Source: Rubinisphaera margarita (GTDB lineage: Bacteria > Planctomycetota > Planctomycetia > Planctomycetales > Planctomycetaceae). Taken from it: a DNA stretch of 64,000 nucleotides. The stretch covers positions 310,001 through 374,000 of the forward strand of contig NZ_JAKFGB010000021.1 of the NCBI RefSeq assembly GCF_022267515.1, written 5' to 3'. A model generated the notes under the pieces. That model made no database searches and was not told where the DNA came from. It saw nothing but the letters and a program-made list of their open reading frames with translations. Positions 18,245-28,271 of this stretch are shown here, one piece after another (within the stretch, counting starts at the first letter, position 1; every line of letters starts with the position of its first letter). The position numbers and the translations under genes were made by a program.

Positions 18245-18613
18245 AGGTCTTCTCCTGATGCCGTACCTGATGTTCCTCTGGTGTGTGCACTGTAATCATT
18301 TGTGATCTCGAATGCGATTCCGAGTTCCGATGATTTTCGACATCCATTCGAAGGGAATAACGATAACGAGCCGCTCAGGTTCACGCCGTTTCACCAGAAG
18401 TAACCACGACGGCCAGAAATATGAACAGTCGTGTCCACGAGAGACGTGCTGCCTATTGTTTAGTAAGATGTTGGACGTATGATCGGGTTATCAAGCAGGC
18501 CGACCCGTTGAGCATCGTGAGGAAAAAGCATGTTGGAATTGTGCCCGCGACGACCGGTCAGGTCCGTTCCGCAGAGAGAATTACTACAGTTGACTTCATG
18601 ACAATGGTGCACA
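18245..18613. other. Divergent intergenic region between the polyamine operon and the sensor hybrid
   Basis: About 370 bases that must hold two promoters. I could not support a specific -35/-10 pair, an RNA gene or a riboswitch. The AGGAG site belonging to the TTG start of the SpeD gene lies at its left edge. Confidence 0.4.
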
Positions 18614-21600
18614 ATGGCCAATAAGAAGGCGCGGGGCACACTTCGGGACGAAGGGCAATCCACGACCGAGCCTTCATCGACATCGGAAGAAACATCATCC
18701 GCGGATGCAGAAAACCGGACGGAGATCGTTGGAAGAGCCGATGGCAATGGCAAGGAACGGGCAGAGAACGAACAGACAACCACTGCGATGACGCAGCCGA
18801 GCAGCGAAGCGGAGATGTCTGTCGTTGGAATCGGAGCGTCCGCGGGCGGACTGGCTGCGATCAAGGAGTTCTTCTCCCATCTCCCTGAGCGCAGCGGCCT
18901 GGCTTACGTCATCGTCGTGCATCTGTCGCCCGAGCATAAGAGTCATCTCGCGGAACTGTTGCAGCCTCACGTTCCGATTCCCGTCCAGCAGGTCACCAGC
19001 ACGGTGCCCCTGGAACCGGATCATGTCTATGTCATCCCGCCGAACGCCAACCTCACGGCAATCGATACTCATCTGCGGTTGACCGATCTCGAAGAACGTC
19101 GGCAGGAACGCGCACCGATCGATCACTTCTTCCGCACGCTGGCCAGTACGCATGATGGCCACTCCGTGGGCGTCGTGCTCACGGGCACCGGCTCCGACGG
19201 AACGCTTGGGCTTCGTGAGATCAAAATGCAGGGGGGCCTGACGGTCGTGCAGGACCCTAATGAAGCCGAGTACGATGGGATGCCGCAAAGCGCGATCGCC
19301 ACCGGGATGATCGATCTGGTTCTCCCGTTGCGAAAAATGCCGGATGCGATTGTCAGCTTTTGCAGCGTGCGCCCCCGTGTGTTTCTGCCGGAAGATGGCG
19401 AGCAGCTTCAGGAGGAGACACGCCGACTTCTGCAAAGCATTTTCAGTCAGATCCGAGCCCGGAGCGGTCGTGATTTTCGGCACTACAAACGGTCGACTCT
19501 GCTGCGGCGGATTGCCCGTCGGATGCAGTTTCATCGTGTCGAAGAGCTGTCGGGCTATGTCGACCTGTTGCGGAAGAACGGCGAGGAAGTGCGCGTTCTG
19601 GCTGACGACCTGCTGATCACGGTGTCCAACTTCTTCCGTGATCCCGAGGTGTTCAAAGCCCTGGAGGAGCATGTCATTCCCGCGTTGTTCGCCAACAAGG
19701 GACCAAACGATCCCATTCGGGTCTGGTCAGTCGGCTGTGCGACCGGTGAAGAAGCCTACTCACTGGCGATGCTGCTGCTGGAACATGCCCCTCGCCACGA
19801 CTGCCTGCTGCCAATCCAGGTGTTCGCATCGGACTTGCACGAGCGGTCTCTGGAGAAGGCTCGTGAAGGCTTCTATCCGGGCGATATCGAAACCGATGTC
19901 AGTCAGGAACGGCTCCGACGGTTCTTCCAGAAAGAGGATGGCGGATACCGCATTCGCAAGGAAGTTCGCGAACTGGTGGTGTTCGCTCCGCATAATCTGC
20001 TGGGCGATCCTCCGTTTTCCCGGCTCGATCTGATTGCCTGTCGGAACGTCTTTATCTATCTGGAACGGGATCTTCAACGGGACGTTATCGAGCTGTTCCA
20101 TTACGCCCTGAAGCCCGATGGTGTTCTGGTTCTGGGGACGTCGGAAACGATCGATGCTTCAGATCTGTTCCGGATTCAGGATTCGAATCGCTGCGTCTAT
20201 CGCAAGCGCAACGTTCCCGCCCCGGAGCCACGGCTCCCTGTGTTCCCGCTAACACGAACGCGGCCGACCGGCGAACAGGAAGTCGTCTCCGAGCCCGTTG
20301 AACCGATTCATTACGGAAAGCTGCATCAGAGGATGGTGGAACGCTATGCGCCACCGAGTGTGCTTGTCAGTCCCGATGACAAGATTGTTCATCTTTCGAA
20401 TCACGCAGGTCGCTATCTGGTCCATCCCGGGGGCGAACTGACATCGAGCATCTTCAAGCTGGCCCGTGAAGAGTTGCGAATCGAACTGCGGGCCGCTGTG
20501 CCGGAAGCTCGTAACAAGAATCTGCACGTGTCCAGCAAGCCGATTCTGGTGCGGATCGGCAATGAGATCGTGAACGTGGTGATGCACGTCCAGCCCGCCC
20601 TGGAGCCCCAGCAGGAAGGCTTCGTACTGATCATTTTCGAGGAGCGGCAGCTTACGCATACCTCTTTTTGCGTGAAAACAGTGACCGCCGAAGAGACGAC
20701 TTCTCCGCCGCCAGCGGTCGAGAGCGCCGAAGACGCCCGGCTCGCCGACGAACTGCGATCAGAACTGGCTCTGACCCGACAGCGGCTCCAGGCGATCATT
20801 GAAGACTACGAAACCAGCCAGGAGGAACTTCGCGCTTCCAACGAAGAGCTGCAGTCGGCCAATGAAGAGCTGCGGTCCACTCTCGAAGAACTGGAGACCT
20901 CCAAGGAAGAGCTCCAGAGCATGAACGAGGAACTGCAGACGGTGAATCAGGAGAACCGTCATAAAGTCGAAGAACTGGGGCAGCTCTCCAGCGACCTGCA
21001 AAATCTGCTGGGAGCGACGGAAATCGCGACGCTGTTCCTCGACCGCGAACTTCGCATCATGCGGTTCACTCCGCAGGTCGCCGAGTTGTTCAACGTGCGG
21101 ATGACCGATCGCGGTCGGGCCTTGCACGACTTTACTCACAGGCTCGGCTACGACGAACTTCAGGAAGATGCGCAGCGGGTCCTCAGCAAGCTGATTCCCA
21201 TCGAACGGGAAGTGCAGGACGACGCCGGCGGCTGGTATCTGACGCGAGTGCTTCCTTATCGCAGCGAAGAAGATCGCATCGAAGGGGTCGTCATCAACTT
21301 CGTGGATATCACAGCCCGCCGTATTGCGGAAGAAAACGCCCGCAAACACGAACAACGTTTCCGCGATCTCGTCGAGCAGGTGGAAGACTATGCCATCTTT
21401 ATGTTGGATCCCGAAGGCAACGGAACAACCTGGAACGGCGGCGTGGAACGTGTGCTCGGCTTCCGGGAGAAGGAGTTCATCGGGTGCAACGTCACGGAGC
21501 AAATCTTCACGCCGGAGGATCTCGCCCTTGGCATCCCGGAAGCGGAGCTTGAAGAGGCCCGACGGACTGGCAGCGCACTGAACGATCGCTGGATGAGGCG

Positions 21601-22870
21601 ACAGGATGGAACTCCGTTTTACGCCAACGGAATGACGACTGCTCTGCGGGATCCCGACGGAAGCCTGATCGGCTATATGAAAGTCATGCGCGATCAAACT
21701 GAGCAGAAACTTCTGGAAGAAGAGCTGCGCAGAACAGCCGCCGACCTGGCGGAATCGAATCGGCGTAAGGACGAGTTCCTGGCTACGCTGGCGCACGAGC
21801 TTCGTAACCCGCTGGCGCCAATCCGGACCGGTCTGGAAGTCATGAAGATCGCCCGGAACGATACCGACAAAGTCGAGAGTGCCCGACTGACGATGGAACG
21901 GCAGACCCAGCAGTTAATCACCATTGTCGATGACCTGCTCGATGTGTCCCGTATCTCCCGGGGAAATCTGAAGCTGACTCGAAAACGGGTTCGACTGAAT
22001 GAGATTCTGGAAGCCGCGGTTGAGACCTCAATGCCATGTATTGAAGATGAGCATCACGAACTGACGCTGAGCTATCCTCCAGACTCGATTTACCTGAACG
22101 CCAACGCGAACCGCCTGTCGCAGGTGGTTTCCAATCTCCTTAACAATGCCGCCAAGTACACCCCCCGCGGCGGTCACATCTCGCTGATCGCTCACCGGGA
22201 CAAGGACTACGCCGTGATTTCCGTCAAAGACGACGGGATCGGCATCGAGCCGCAGATGCGGGAACGCATCTTCGAGATGTTCGCTCAGGTTCACGAGATG
22301 CCCCGGGAAGAGCTGCACGCCGGATTGGGAATTGGCCTGACGCTCGCCAAATCTCTGGTGGAGATGCATGGCGGATTCATTGAGGTGTTCAGCGCTGGAG
22401 CAGATCGGGGAACCGAGTTCCGGGTCTCCCTGCCAGTCGCTTCGGGCGAGGAGACAGAAGTACCTTCGCATGGTGAACAGCCGTCTGACTGCTCCGTAAA
22501 ACTGCGAGTGCTTGTGGTTGACGACAACAAGTCCGCTGCAATGATGTTGACGATCGTGATTCAAATGCTGGGGCACGAGGTCCGCTCTGCCGAGGATGGA
22601 GTCGAGGCGCTCGAAGTCGCGGCTGAGTTCGAGCCACAGATCGTGCTGATGGACATCGGCATGCCGCGGATGGATGGCCACGCCGCCTGCCGCAGGATGC
22701 GGGAGCAGCCCTGGGGCCGCGATATCACCATCATCGCCCTCACCGGATGGGGGCAGGATGCGGATCGCCGCCGCTCAGAAGAGTCGGGGTTCAACGAACA
22801 TTTGACGAAACCGGTCGAACCTGCTCTGCTTCGCAATCTGTTTGCACGAATTGGCGACAGGTTCAAGTGA
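18614..22870 (+). CDS. CheB-CheR-PAS-histidine kinase-receiver hybrid protein
   Basis: Encodes 1418 residues. After a charged linker, residues about 67-245 are a CheB methylesterase (VVGIGASAGG with the catalytic Ser, HLSPEHKS, and GVVLTGTGSDGT). Residues about 256-530 are a CheR methyltransferase (TLLRRIARRM, ITVSNFFRD, WSVGCATGEEAYSLA). A Glu-rich coiled coil spans about 710-795 and is followed by two PAS domains (about 796-1030). HisKA (FLATLAHELRNPLAP) and HATPase (about 1050-1275) lead into a receiver (VLVVDDNKSAA...LMDIGMPRMDG) at 1296-1417. There is no transmembrane segment, so it acts in the cytoplasm. Family members link chemoreceptor-like methylation chemistry to phosphorelay signalling; the stimulus and output are unknown. 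Confidence 0.95.
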   Translation: MANKKARGTLRDEGQSTTEPSSTSEETSSADAENRTEIVGRADGNGKERAENEQTTTAMTQPSSEAEMSVVGIGASAGGLAAIKEFFSHLPERSGLAYVIVVHLSPEHKSHLAELLQPHVPIPVQQVTSTVPLEPDHVYVIPPNANLTAIDTHLRLTDLEERRQERAPIDHFFRTLASTHDGHSVGVVLTGTGSDGTLGLREIKMQGGLTVVQDPNEAEYDGMPQSAIATGMIDLVLPLRKMPDAIVSFCSVRPRVFLPEDGEQLQEETRRLLQSIFSQIRARSGRDFRHYKRSTLLRRIARRMQFHRVEELSGYVDLLRKNGEEVRVLADDLLITVSNFFRDPEVFKALEEHVIPALFANKGPNDPIRVWSVGCATGEEAYSLAMLLLEHAPRHDCLLPIQVFASDLHERSLEKAREGFYPGDIETDVSQERLRRFFQKEDGGYRIRKEVRELVVFAPHNLLGDPPFSRLDLIACRNVFIYLERDLQRDVIELFHYALKPDGVLVLGTSETIDASDLFRIQDSNRCVYRKRNVPAPEPRLPVFPLTRTRPTGEQEVVSEPVEPIHYGKLHQRMVERYAPPSVLVSPDDKIVHLSNHAGRYLVHPGGELTSSIFKLAREELRIELRAAVPEARNKNLHVSSKPILVRIGNEIVNVVMHVQPALEPQQEGFVLIIFEERQLTHTSFCVKTVTAEETTSPPPAVESAEDARLADELRSELALTRQRLQAIIEDYETSQEELRASNEELQSANEELRSTLEELETSKEELQSMNEELQTVNQENRHKVEELGQLSSDLQNLLGATEIATLFLDRELRIMRFTPQVAELFNVRMTDRGRALHDFTHRLGYDELQEDAQRVLSKLIPIEREVQDDAGGWYLTRVLPYRSEEDRIEGVVINFVDITARRIAEENARKHEQRFRDLVEQVEDYAIFMLDPEGNGTTWNGGVERVLGFREKEFIGCNVTEQIFTPEDLALGIPEAELEEARRTGSALNDRWMRRQDGTPFYANGMTTALRDPDGSLIGYMKVMRDQTEQKLLEEELRRTAADLAESNRRKDEFLATLAHELRNPLAPIRTGLEVMKIARNDTDKVESARLTMERQTQQLITIVDDLLDVSRISRGNLKLTRKRVRLNEILEAAVETSMPCIEDEHHELTLSYPPDSIYLNANANRLSQVVSNLLNNAAKYTPRGGHISLIAHRDKDYAVISVKDDGIGIEPQMRERIFEMFAQVHEMPREELHAGLGIGLTLAKSLVEMHGGFIEVFSAGADRGTEFRVSLPVASGEETEVPSHGEQPSDCSVKLRVLVVDDNKSAAMMLTIVIQMLGHEVRSAEDGVEALEVAAEFEPQIVLMDIGMPRMDGHAACRRMREQPWGRDITIIALTGWGQDADRRRSEESGFNEHLTKPVEPALLRNLFARIGDRFK

Positions 22871-22893
22871 GACTCGGCGGTTTAGGAAGCGTA

Positions 22894-23121
22894 ATGACAC
22901 AGGAAGAGCACGACGACCAGAAAAAACTCTCCCGCGCGCGGGCGGTCGGACATGAAGTCAAAAATCATCTGTTTGTCGTCGGCATGGGGCTTGAGACGTT
23001 GAAAACGGCTCGCCCCAACGAAGAGCAGTTCCGCGAACTGCTGGAGATGGTTCGGCAGAACGGTCTGGAGCCTCTCAAGGCGTCCATTGAAGAACTGATT
23101 TCTCTGATTGACGGGGAATAA
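22894..23121 (+). CDS. Small DHp-like (histidine phosphotransfer helix) protein
   Basis: Encodes 75 residues from ATG 22894, 23 bases after the sensor hybrid. The central text RAVGHEVKNHLFVVGMGLET resembles the H-box of HisKA domains (His followed by Glu, then K/R-N), and the rest can form the second helix of a dimerisation hairpin (FRELLEMVRQNGLEPLKASI). No ATPase domain follows. It could be a stand-alone phosphotransfer or dimerisation partner of the hybrid kinase. Assignment rests on a short motif only. Confidence 0.5.
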   Translation: MTQEEHDDQKKLSRARAVGHEVKNHLFVVGMGLETLKTARPNEEQFRELLEMVRQNGLEPLKASIEELISLIDGE

Positions 23122-23284
23122 TCGCCGCCTGGAACCTATAAACTCCGCCTGATGCTTTTCTGCGGAAACGTGATCGCTTACCTTGGAATCTGTTGGACCT
23201 CTCGGCGGATGATCATTCCGGAGAGGAAAGCAGTTCTGGTTTCACGCACGGGATGTTAGATCCCGTGAAGGAAAAGGTGGCAGA

Positions 23285-26164
23285 TTGACGAAGTTCCAGA
23301 CCCGTCGTCGACTCGGACGTTTAGTTCCGCTGACGATCGTGCTCCTGGTTGGCGTGGTTACCGCGGTGAGTTCTACAGCCTCCGCGGCGGATACCCCGGT
23401 GAACTTCAGGCACGACATCGTTCCTCTGCTCGAACAGCACTGCATTCGCTGTCACTCGCCCGGGAATGAAAAGGGGGAGATCTCGCTGGCGACAATCTCG
23501 GATCTGTCCGAGAGCGGCTATCTCGAAGCCGGCAATGCGAGCGAAAGCTATCTGATCGAGCTCATCACGCCGGACGACAACGGCGAAGCGAAGATGCCAC
23601 AGGAGAGTCCGCCGATGTCCGCCGCAGACATCGCTCTCATCGAAGAGTGGATCAACACGGGCGCGGAATGGCCAGCCGAGATTGTGATCGAGGAACAATC
23701 AAAGGCCGACAGCAGCTGGTGGTCTCTTCAGCCGCTTCGCAAAGCCGAAGCCGGAATGACGATTGACGACTTTGTCCGCCGGACACTTGCCGAGAACCAG
23801 CTAACACTCAATGAGCCCGCCGCCCGGGGCACCCTCATTCGTCGAGCCACCTTCGATCTGATCGGACTCCCACCCACGCCCGACGAGGTCGAGCAGTTCG
23901 TGAACGATCCCGATCCGCAGGCTTATGAAAAGCTGATCGATCGGCTCCTGGCCTCGCCTCATTACGGGGAACGCTGGGGCCGGCACTGGCTGGATGTCGT
24001 TCGTTTCGGAGAGAGCAATGGCTTCGAACGCAATGTGATCATCGATACGCTCTGGCCGTTCCGCGATTATGTCATCCAGTCGATTAACGACGACAAACCG
24101 TTCGATCAGTTCATCCAGGAACATCTCGCCGGAGATGTGCTTGCTCCTGACGACCCCGATGTGGCGGTCGGCTCCGCGTTTCTGGTCGCCGGGCCCTACG
24201 ATGATGTCGGCAATCAAGATGCCGTGCAGGCGGCGCAAATCCGCGCCAACACGCTCGATGAGATGATCAGCGCCACTGGCGAAGCGTTTCTGGGACTCAC
24301 GATCGGATGCGCCCGGTGTCACAATCACAAGTTCGATCCGATCACCCAGCGGGACTATTACGGCTTCTATGCCACTTTCTCTGGAGTTCGGCACGGAGCC
24401 GTTGAACTGGCCACTCCAGAAGTTCGGGCTGAGCGCCAGAATCGATTGCAGCCATTGACCAAACGGCGACAGGATCTCGACCGAGAAGTGAAGGAGATTC
24501 GGGCGAAAGTGCTCGAACGCGGACGCTCGCGACTGGCGGATCATGAAGCGCGCTGGACTCGCCCGCCCGTCGACCGGACGGGAACGGAAGATCGTTTCGA
24601 TCCTGTCCTGGCAAAGCATGTGCGTCTGATTTGCGAAGGTCGAGACGGGAATCCCGCTGTCTCGAGCGGCTTCGGGATCGACGAGTTTGAAATCTGGTCG
24701 ACAGAAACAGAGCCTCGCAATGTGGCGCTGGAAGCGAACGGAAGCCGAGCCCTCGGAGCATCGCGGCAGATCGAAGATTTTCCGAATGCTTACGGACCGC
24801 AACTGGCCATCGACGGAAAAACCGGGGCTCGATTTCTCTCTGCTGGAAACAGTCTGACAATCGAACTGGCCGAACCGACGGAAATCGATCGCGTCGTCTT
24901 TTCCAGCGCGAAAGGGGAGTCTACTCCAGAGCATCGCAAGTTTGAGTTCGTGGCCGACTATCGAATCGAAGTCTCACTCGACGGCCAGCAATGGCACGTG
25001 GTCTCCAGTGGATGGGACCGTCAGCCTGTGAACCGAGGAGCCCATCTCGACATCCGGCTCTGGCGGCTTGAAGCGTCTGAGGAGGAACAGAAAGAGTTCG
25101 CTGAACGCAATCGGCAGTTGAATGAGGTGAATCGGGAGATCGCCTCGATCCCGGCGTTGCCTTCCGTCTGGATTGGGCGTCGAAGTGCGGGTGATGCCAG
25201 CGGTCCTTTCCATATCTTTCTCGGCGGCAGTCCCCAGAAGAAAGGTCCCGAGGTCGTTCCGGCCAGTGTGACTTCACTGGAACAGACGGTGTCCCCCTTC
25301 GAACTGCCCGCGGAAAGCGACGAGTCGACCCGACGTCGGAAACTGGCCGAGTGGATTACAGATTCCAACAACGCCCTCACGCTCCGGGTGCTGGCCAATC
25401 GGATCTGGCACTATCACTTCGGAACCGGCATTGTCGATACCCCGAGTGATTTCGGCTACATGGGAGGACGCCCGAGTCATCCCGAGTTGCTCGACTTCCT
25501 CGCGGTCCAACTGCGCGAACAGGGCTGGCGGCTGAAGCCGATGCATCGGATGATTATGCTTTCGGAGGCCTACCGACAGTCCTCCGAATTTGATGCCGCA
25601 TCCGCACGAGTCGATGGCGACGCTCGGTTGCTCTGGAGATTTCCTCCGCGTCGTCTTTCCGCCGAAGAGATTCGTGATTCGATCCTGCAGATTGCCGGCA
25701 AGCTGGATCGCCGCATGGGAGGTCCGGGATTTCGACTTTACCATTTCATGCAGGACAACGTTTGCACGTACGTGCCTCTCGACCAGCATGGACCGGAAAC
25801 GTATCGTCGAGCCGTCTATCACCAGAATGCCCGGGCGTCCGTGGTTGACCTGATGACCGATTTCGATCAGCCCGATTGCGCCTTCTCGACGCCGAGCCGA
25901 GCCGAAACCACGACGCCGCTGCAGGCACTCACGATGCTCAATCACAGTTTCACAATGGATATGGCGAACGCTTTGTCGGAGCGCCTGCGGAGTGAAGTGG
26001 GCGATGAACCCGCAGTCCAGGTGCAGTGGGCGTATCGACTTTGTTACGGCCGGCCGCCGTCGGATGCGGAGTCCGCTTCGTGCCGGGAGTTCATTGCTGA
26101 GCACGGCCTCTTGGCTTTCTGCCGCGTATTGCTCAACACCAGCGAGATGATCTATGTGGAGTAA
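23285..26164 (+). CDS. PSD1-type planctomycete protein: CxxCH, DUF1549, F5/8C-like insert, DUF1553
   Basis: Encodes 959 residues from TTG 23285, with a GGTGG site just upstream; an ATG start is absent in this region. A signal peptide ends near SAADTP. Residues 53-57 read CIRCH, the PSC1-type cytochrome motif. DUF1549 (about 160-365) contains a second haem-like motif, CARCHNHKFDP. A discoidin-like segment lies at about 430-560 (FGIDEFEIWS, ...SLTIELAEPTEIDRVVFSS). DUF1553 fills the C terminus, ending LLNTSEMIYVE. The whole is a secreted multidomain protein typical of planctomycetes, with unknown chemistry, possibly polysaccharide-related. It is coupled to the DUF1501 gene seven bases downstream. 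Confidence 0.93.
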   Translation: MTKFQTRRRLGRLVPLTIVLLVGVVTAVSSTASAADTPVNFRHDIVPLLEQHCIRCHSPGNEKGEISLATISDLSESGYLEAGNASESYLIELITPDDNGEAKMPQESPPMSAADIALIEEWINTGAEWPAEIVIEEQSKADSSWWSLQPLRKAEAGMTIDDFVRRTLAENQLTLNEPAARGTLIRRATFDLIGLPPTPDEVEQFVNDPDPQAYEKLIDRLLASPHYGERWGRHWLDVVRFGESNGFERNVIIDTLWPFRDYVIQSINDDKPFDQFIQEHLAGDVLAPDDPDVAVGSAFLVAGPYDDVGNQDAVQAAQIRANTLDEMISATGEAFLGLTIGCARCHNHKFDPITQRDYYGFYATFSGVRHGAVELATPEVRAERQNRLQPLTKRRQDLDREVKEIRAKVLERGRSRLADHEARWTRPPVDRTGTEDRFDPVLAKHVRLICEGRDGNPAVSSGFGIDEFEIWSTETEPRNVALEANGSRALGASRQIEDFPNAYGPQLAIDGKTGARFLSAGNSLTIELAEPTEIDRVVFSSAKGESTPEHRKFEFVADYRIEVSLDGQQWHVVSSGWDRQPVNRGAHLDIRLWRLEASEEEQKEFAERNRQLNEVNREIASIPALPSVWIGRRSAGDASGPFHIFLGGSPQKKGPEVVPASVTSLEQTVSPFELPAESDESTRRRKLAEWITDSNNALTLRVLANRIWHYHFGTGIVDTPSDFGYMGGRPSHPELLDFLAVQLREQGWRLKPMHRMIMLSEAYRQSSEFDAASARVDGDARLLWRFPPRRLSAEEIRDSILQIAGKLDRRMGGPGFRLYHFMQDNVCTYVPLDQHGPETYRRAVYHQNARASVVDLMTDFDQPDCAFSTPSRAETTTPLQALTMLNHSFTMDMANALSERLRSEVGDEPAVQVQWAYRLCYGRPPSDAESASCREFIAEHGLLAFCRVLLNTSEMIYVE

Positions 26165-26171
26165 GACCGCG

Positions 26172-27617
26172 ATGCCTCAGCCGCTTCAACAGCTCCGAAA
26201 CCTGACCCGCCGACATTTCCTCAGCGACATGACGACAGGATTGACGGGCGTCAGTCTGCTTCAGTTGTTGTCCGGACGAGCCATGGCCGCCCCGGAAGGC
26301 TGGCAACCGGGGCGGAATCAGACCCACTTCGCTCCGAAAGCGAAGCGAGTTCTGCAGATCATGTGTCCCGGAGCGGCTTCGCATATGGATCTCTGGGAGC
26401 ACAAGCCGTCTCTGGAGAAATATCACGGCAAGCCGCTTCCCGGAGAGGAGAATATGGTCTCCTTCCAGGGAAAGAATGGCAATCTCATGCGAAGCCCCTG
26501 GGACTTTAAGCCGGCCGGGGAATGCGGCAAGATGTGGAGCTCGATGCTGCCGCACATGGCGGAGCATGCCGACGATATTGCCTTCGTCCATTCACTGCAC
26601 AGCAAAACGAACACTCACGGGCCCGGCTGTGTATTCATGAATACCGGCCATGCTACCGAAGGTTTCCCGAGTGCCGGGGCGTGGATCAGCTATGCACTGG
26701 GGAGCGATAATGACAACCTGCCGACGTATGTCGCGATTCAGGATCTCCGTGGCGAGCCTCCCAACGGGAAAGCCAACTGGACGAACGGATTTCTGCCGGC
26801 TCGTCATCAGGCGATCATGATGAGCGATCAGCAACCCATCCGGAATCTGAGAACTCCAGAGGGGATCGCACCGCGGAAAGAAGAGGCTTCGCGTCGGCTG
26901 CTCGATCAGCTGAACGAACAGTACGCGGCCGCTCATCCCGCTGAATCCGATTTGCAGGCGCGGATCGCCGCTTACGAACTGGCTGCAAAGATGCAGCTCT
27001 CCGCTCCTGAAGTGTCTGATCTCTCGCGGGAATCGGCGGAAGTCCATCGCACGTATGGGACCGACGATTCCAATCACCTCAAAGCGGCGTATGCGCGGAA
27101 CTGTCTCCTGGCTCGGCGTCTCCTCGAGCGGAACGTCCGTCATGTGAGTCTGTACTGTGCCTCCCGGGCGTCCGGGGTGGATGGTCTGCTCAACTGGGAT
27201 GCCCATAAGACCTTGAAGTCCGACTACGAACGGCACTGTCCGATCTTCGATCAGCCAACCGCCGCACTCCTTTCCGATTTGAAGCGATCGGGGCTGCTCG
27301 ATGACACGCTGGTTCTCTGGACGACGGAGTTTGGACGGATGCCTACCCATCAGCAGGGGACTGCGGGCCGCGATCATAACCCGGATGGCTTCACCGCATG
27401 GATGATGGGGGCGGGAGTGCAGGGGGGCGTCAGCTACGGCGCCACCGATGAGTTTGGCCGACGAGCAGAGATGAACCCCACAACGGTCTGGGATTTCTAT
27501 GCGACCGTGCTGCATCTGCTCGGGTTCGACCACGAACAGCTCACCTGGTATCACAATGGACTCGATCGCAGGCTGACCGACGTGCACGGTCATCTCATCC
27601 GGGAGATTCTCTCCTGA
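26172..27617 (+). CDS. DUF1501 (sulfatase-like fold) protein, Tat-exported
   Basis: Encodes 481 residues from ATG 26172. The N terminus has a twin-arginine signal (TRRHFLSDMTTGLTG). Family landmarks include PGAASHMDLWEHKP, RRLLERNVRHVSLY, LWTTEFGRMPTHQQ, GRDHNPDGF, and the terminal RRLTDVHGHLIREIL. It is the same length as, and strongly similar in motif order to, the protein at 716-2161, so the two DUF1553/DUF1501 pairs in this window are paralogous units. No activity is established for the family. Confidence 0.93.
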   Translation: MPQPLQQLRNLTRRHFLSDMTTGLTGVSLLQLLSGRAMAAPEGWQPGRNQTHFAPKAKRVLQIMCPGAASHMDLWEHKPSLEKYHGKPLPGEENMVSFQGKNGNLMRSPWDFKPAGECGKMWSSMLPHMAEHADDIAFVHSLHSKTNTHGPGCVFMNTGHATEGFPSAGAWISYALGSDNDNLPTYVAIQDLRGEPPNGKANWTNGFLPARHQAIMMSDQQPIRNLRTPEGIAPRKEEASRRLLDQLNEQYAAAHPAESDLQARIAAYELAAKMQLSAPEVSDLSRESAEVHRTYGTDDSNHLKAAYARNCLLARRLLERNVRHVSLYCASRASGVDGLLNWDAHKTLKSDYERHCPIFDQPTAALLSDLKRSGLLDDTLVLWTTEFGRMPTHQQGTAGRDHNPDGFTAWMMGAGVQGGVSYGATDEFGRRAEMNPTTVWDFYATVLHLLGFDHEQLTWYHNGLDRRLTDVHGHLIREILS

Positions 27618-27739
27618 CCGGCTCAAACGCAGTTGAGAAAGTCGGCCGTACCAGAGATAATTCCACTGTCAATACACATTTTCGACAGGGGCTGGGGCGG
27701 AAGCTCGCTGGATCCGGCCACGACCTGCAGGGACCAGAC

Positions 27740-28267
27740 GTGAGCCAAAACGAGACGATCGGGTTTGAGATTCTCCGGGCCATCCGGCGTATCCTTCGCC
27801 GAACATCGGAACATTCCCGGAGTATTGGCCGGGACTCTGGAGTCAGCGTGCCTCAGATGCTCTGTCTGAAAGCGATTGCGGATCTTCCTTGTGCAACCGA
27901 CGCCACAGTGGCACGCGTCGCAGAAATGGTCCAACTCTCCGCACCGACGGTTTCGCGTATTCTCGATCGGCTCGAACGTGATGGCTATCTGCTTCGTGAG
28001 CGGAGCACCGACGATCGACGGAAAGTCTGCCTCACTTTGACGGAGTTCGGCAGAAAGAAGTTGCGGAATCTCCCAACACCGCTTCAGGAGCAGTTTCTCG
28101 AACGGTTACGCGATCTGGATCGAGAAGAAGTTCAGCAACTGTTAACCTCGCTGGAACGCATCGTTCAGCTGATGGACGCCGAGGATATTGACGCCTCGCC
28201 ATTGCTCACGCCGCAGGTCGATGTCGACATCGACGGCAATGACGACGCGTCCAACTATCCCGAATAA
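27740..28267 (+). CDS. MarR-family regulator, probable EctR-type regulator of ectoine genes
   Basis: Encodes 175 residues from GTG 27740. A winged helix-turn-helix is clear (VARVAEMVQLSAPTVSRILD, then LERDGYLLRERSTDDRRKV with the wing arginines). EctR proteins of halophilic bacteria are MarR-type repressors of the ect operon. The link here is by position: the gene runs convergently into ectD with only four bases between. A sequence at 27655-27674, upstream of this gene, resembles the inverted repeat near the ectA promoter, which would fit autoregulation. A different target cannot be excluded. Confidence 0.8.
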   Translation: MSQNETIGFEILRAIRRILRRTSEHSRSIGRDSGVSVPQMLCLKAIADLPCATDATVARVAEMVQLSAPTVSRILDRLERDGYLLRERSTDDRRKVCLTLTEFGRKKLRNLPTPLQEQFLERLRDLDREEVQQLLTSLERIVQLMDAEDIDASPLLTPQVDVDIDGNDDASNYPE

Positions 28268-28271
28268 CGAA

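Noticed and set aside
23801..24934. 377-residue minus-strand frame
   Set aside because: Antisense to DUF1549 of the PSD1-type protein; typical high-GC shadow.
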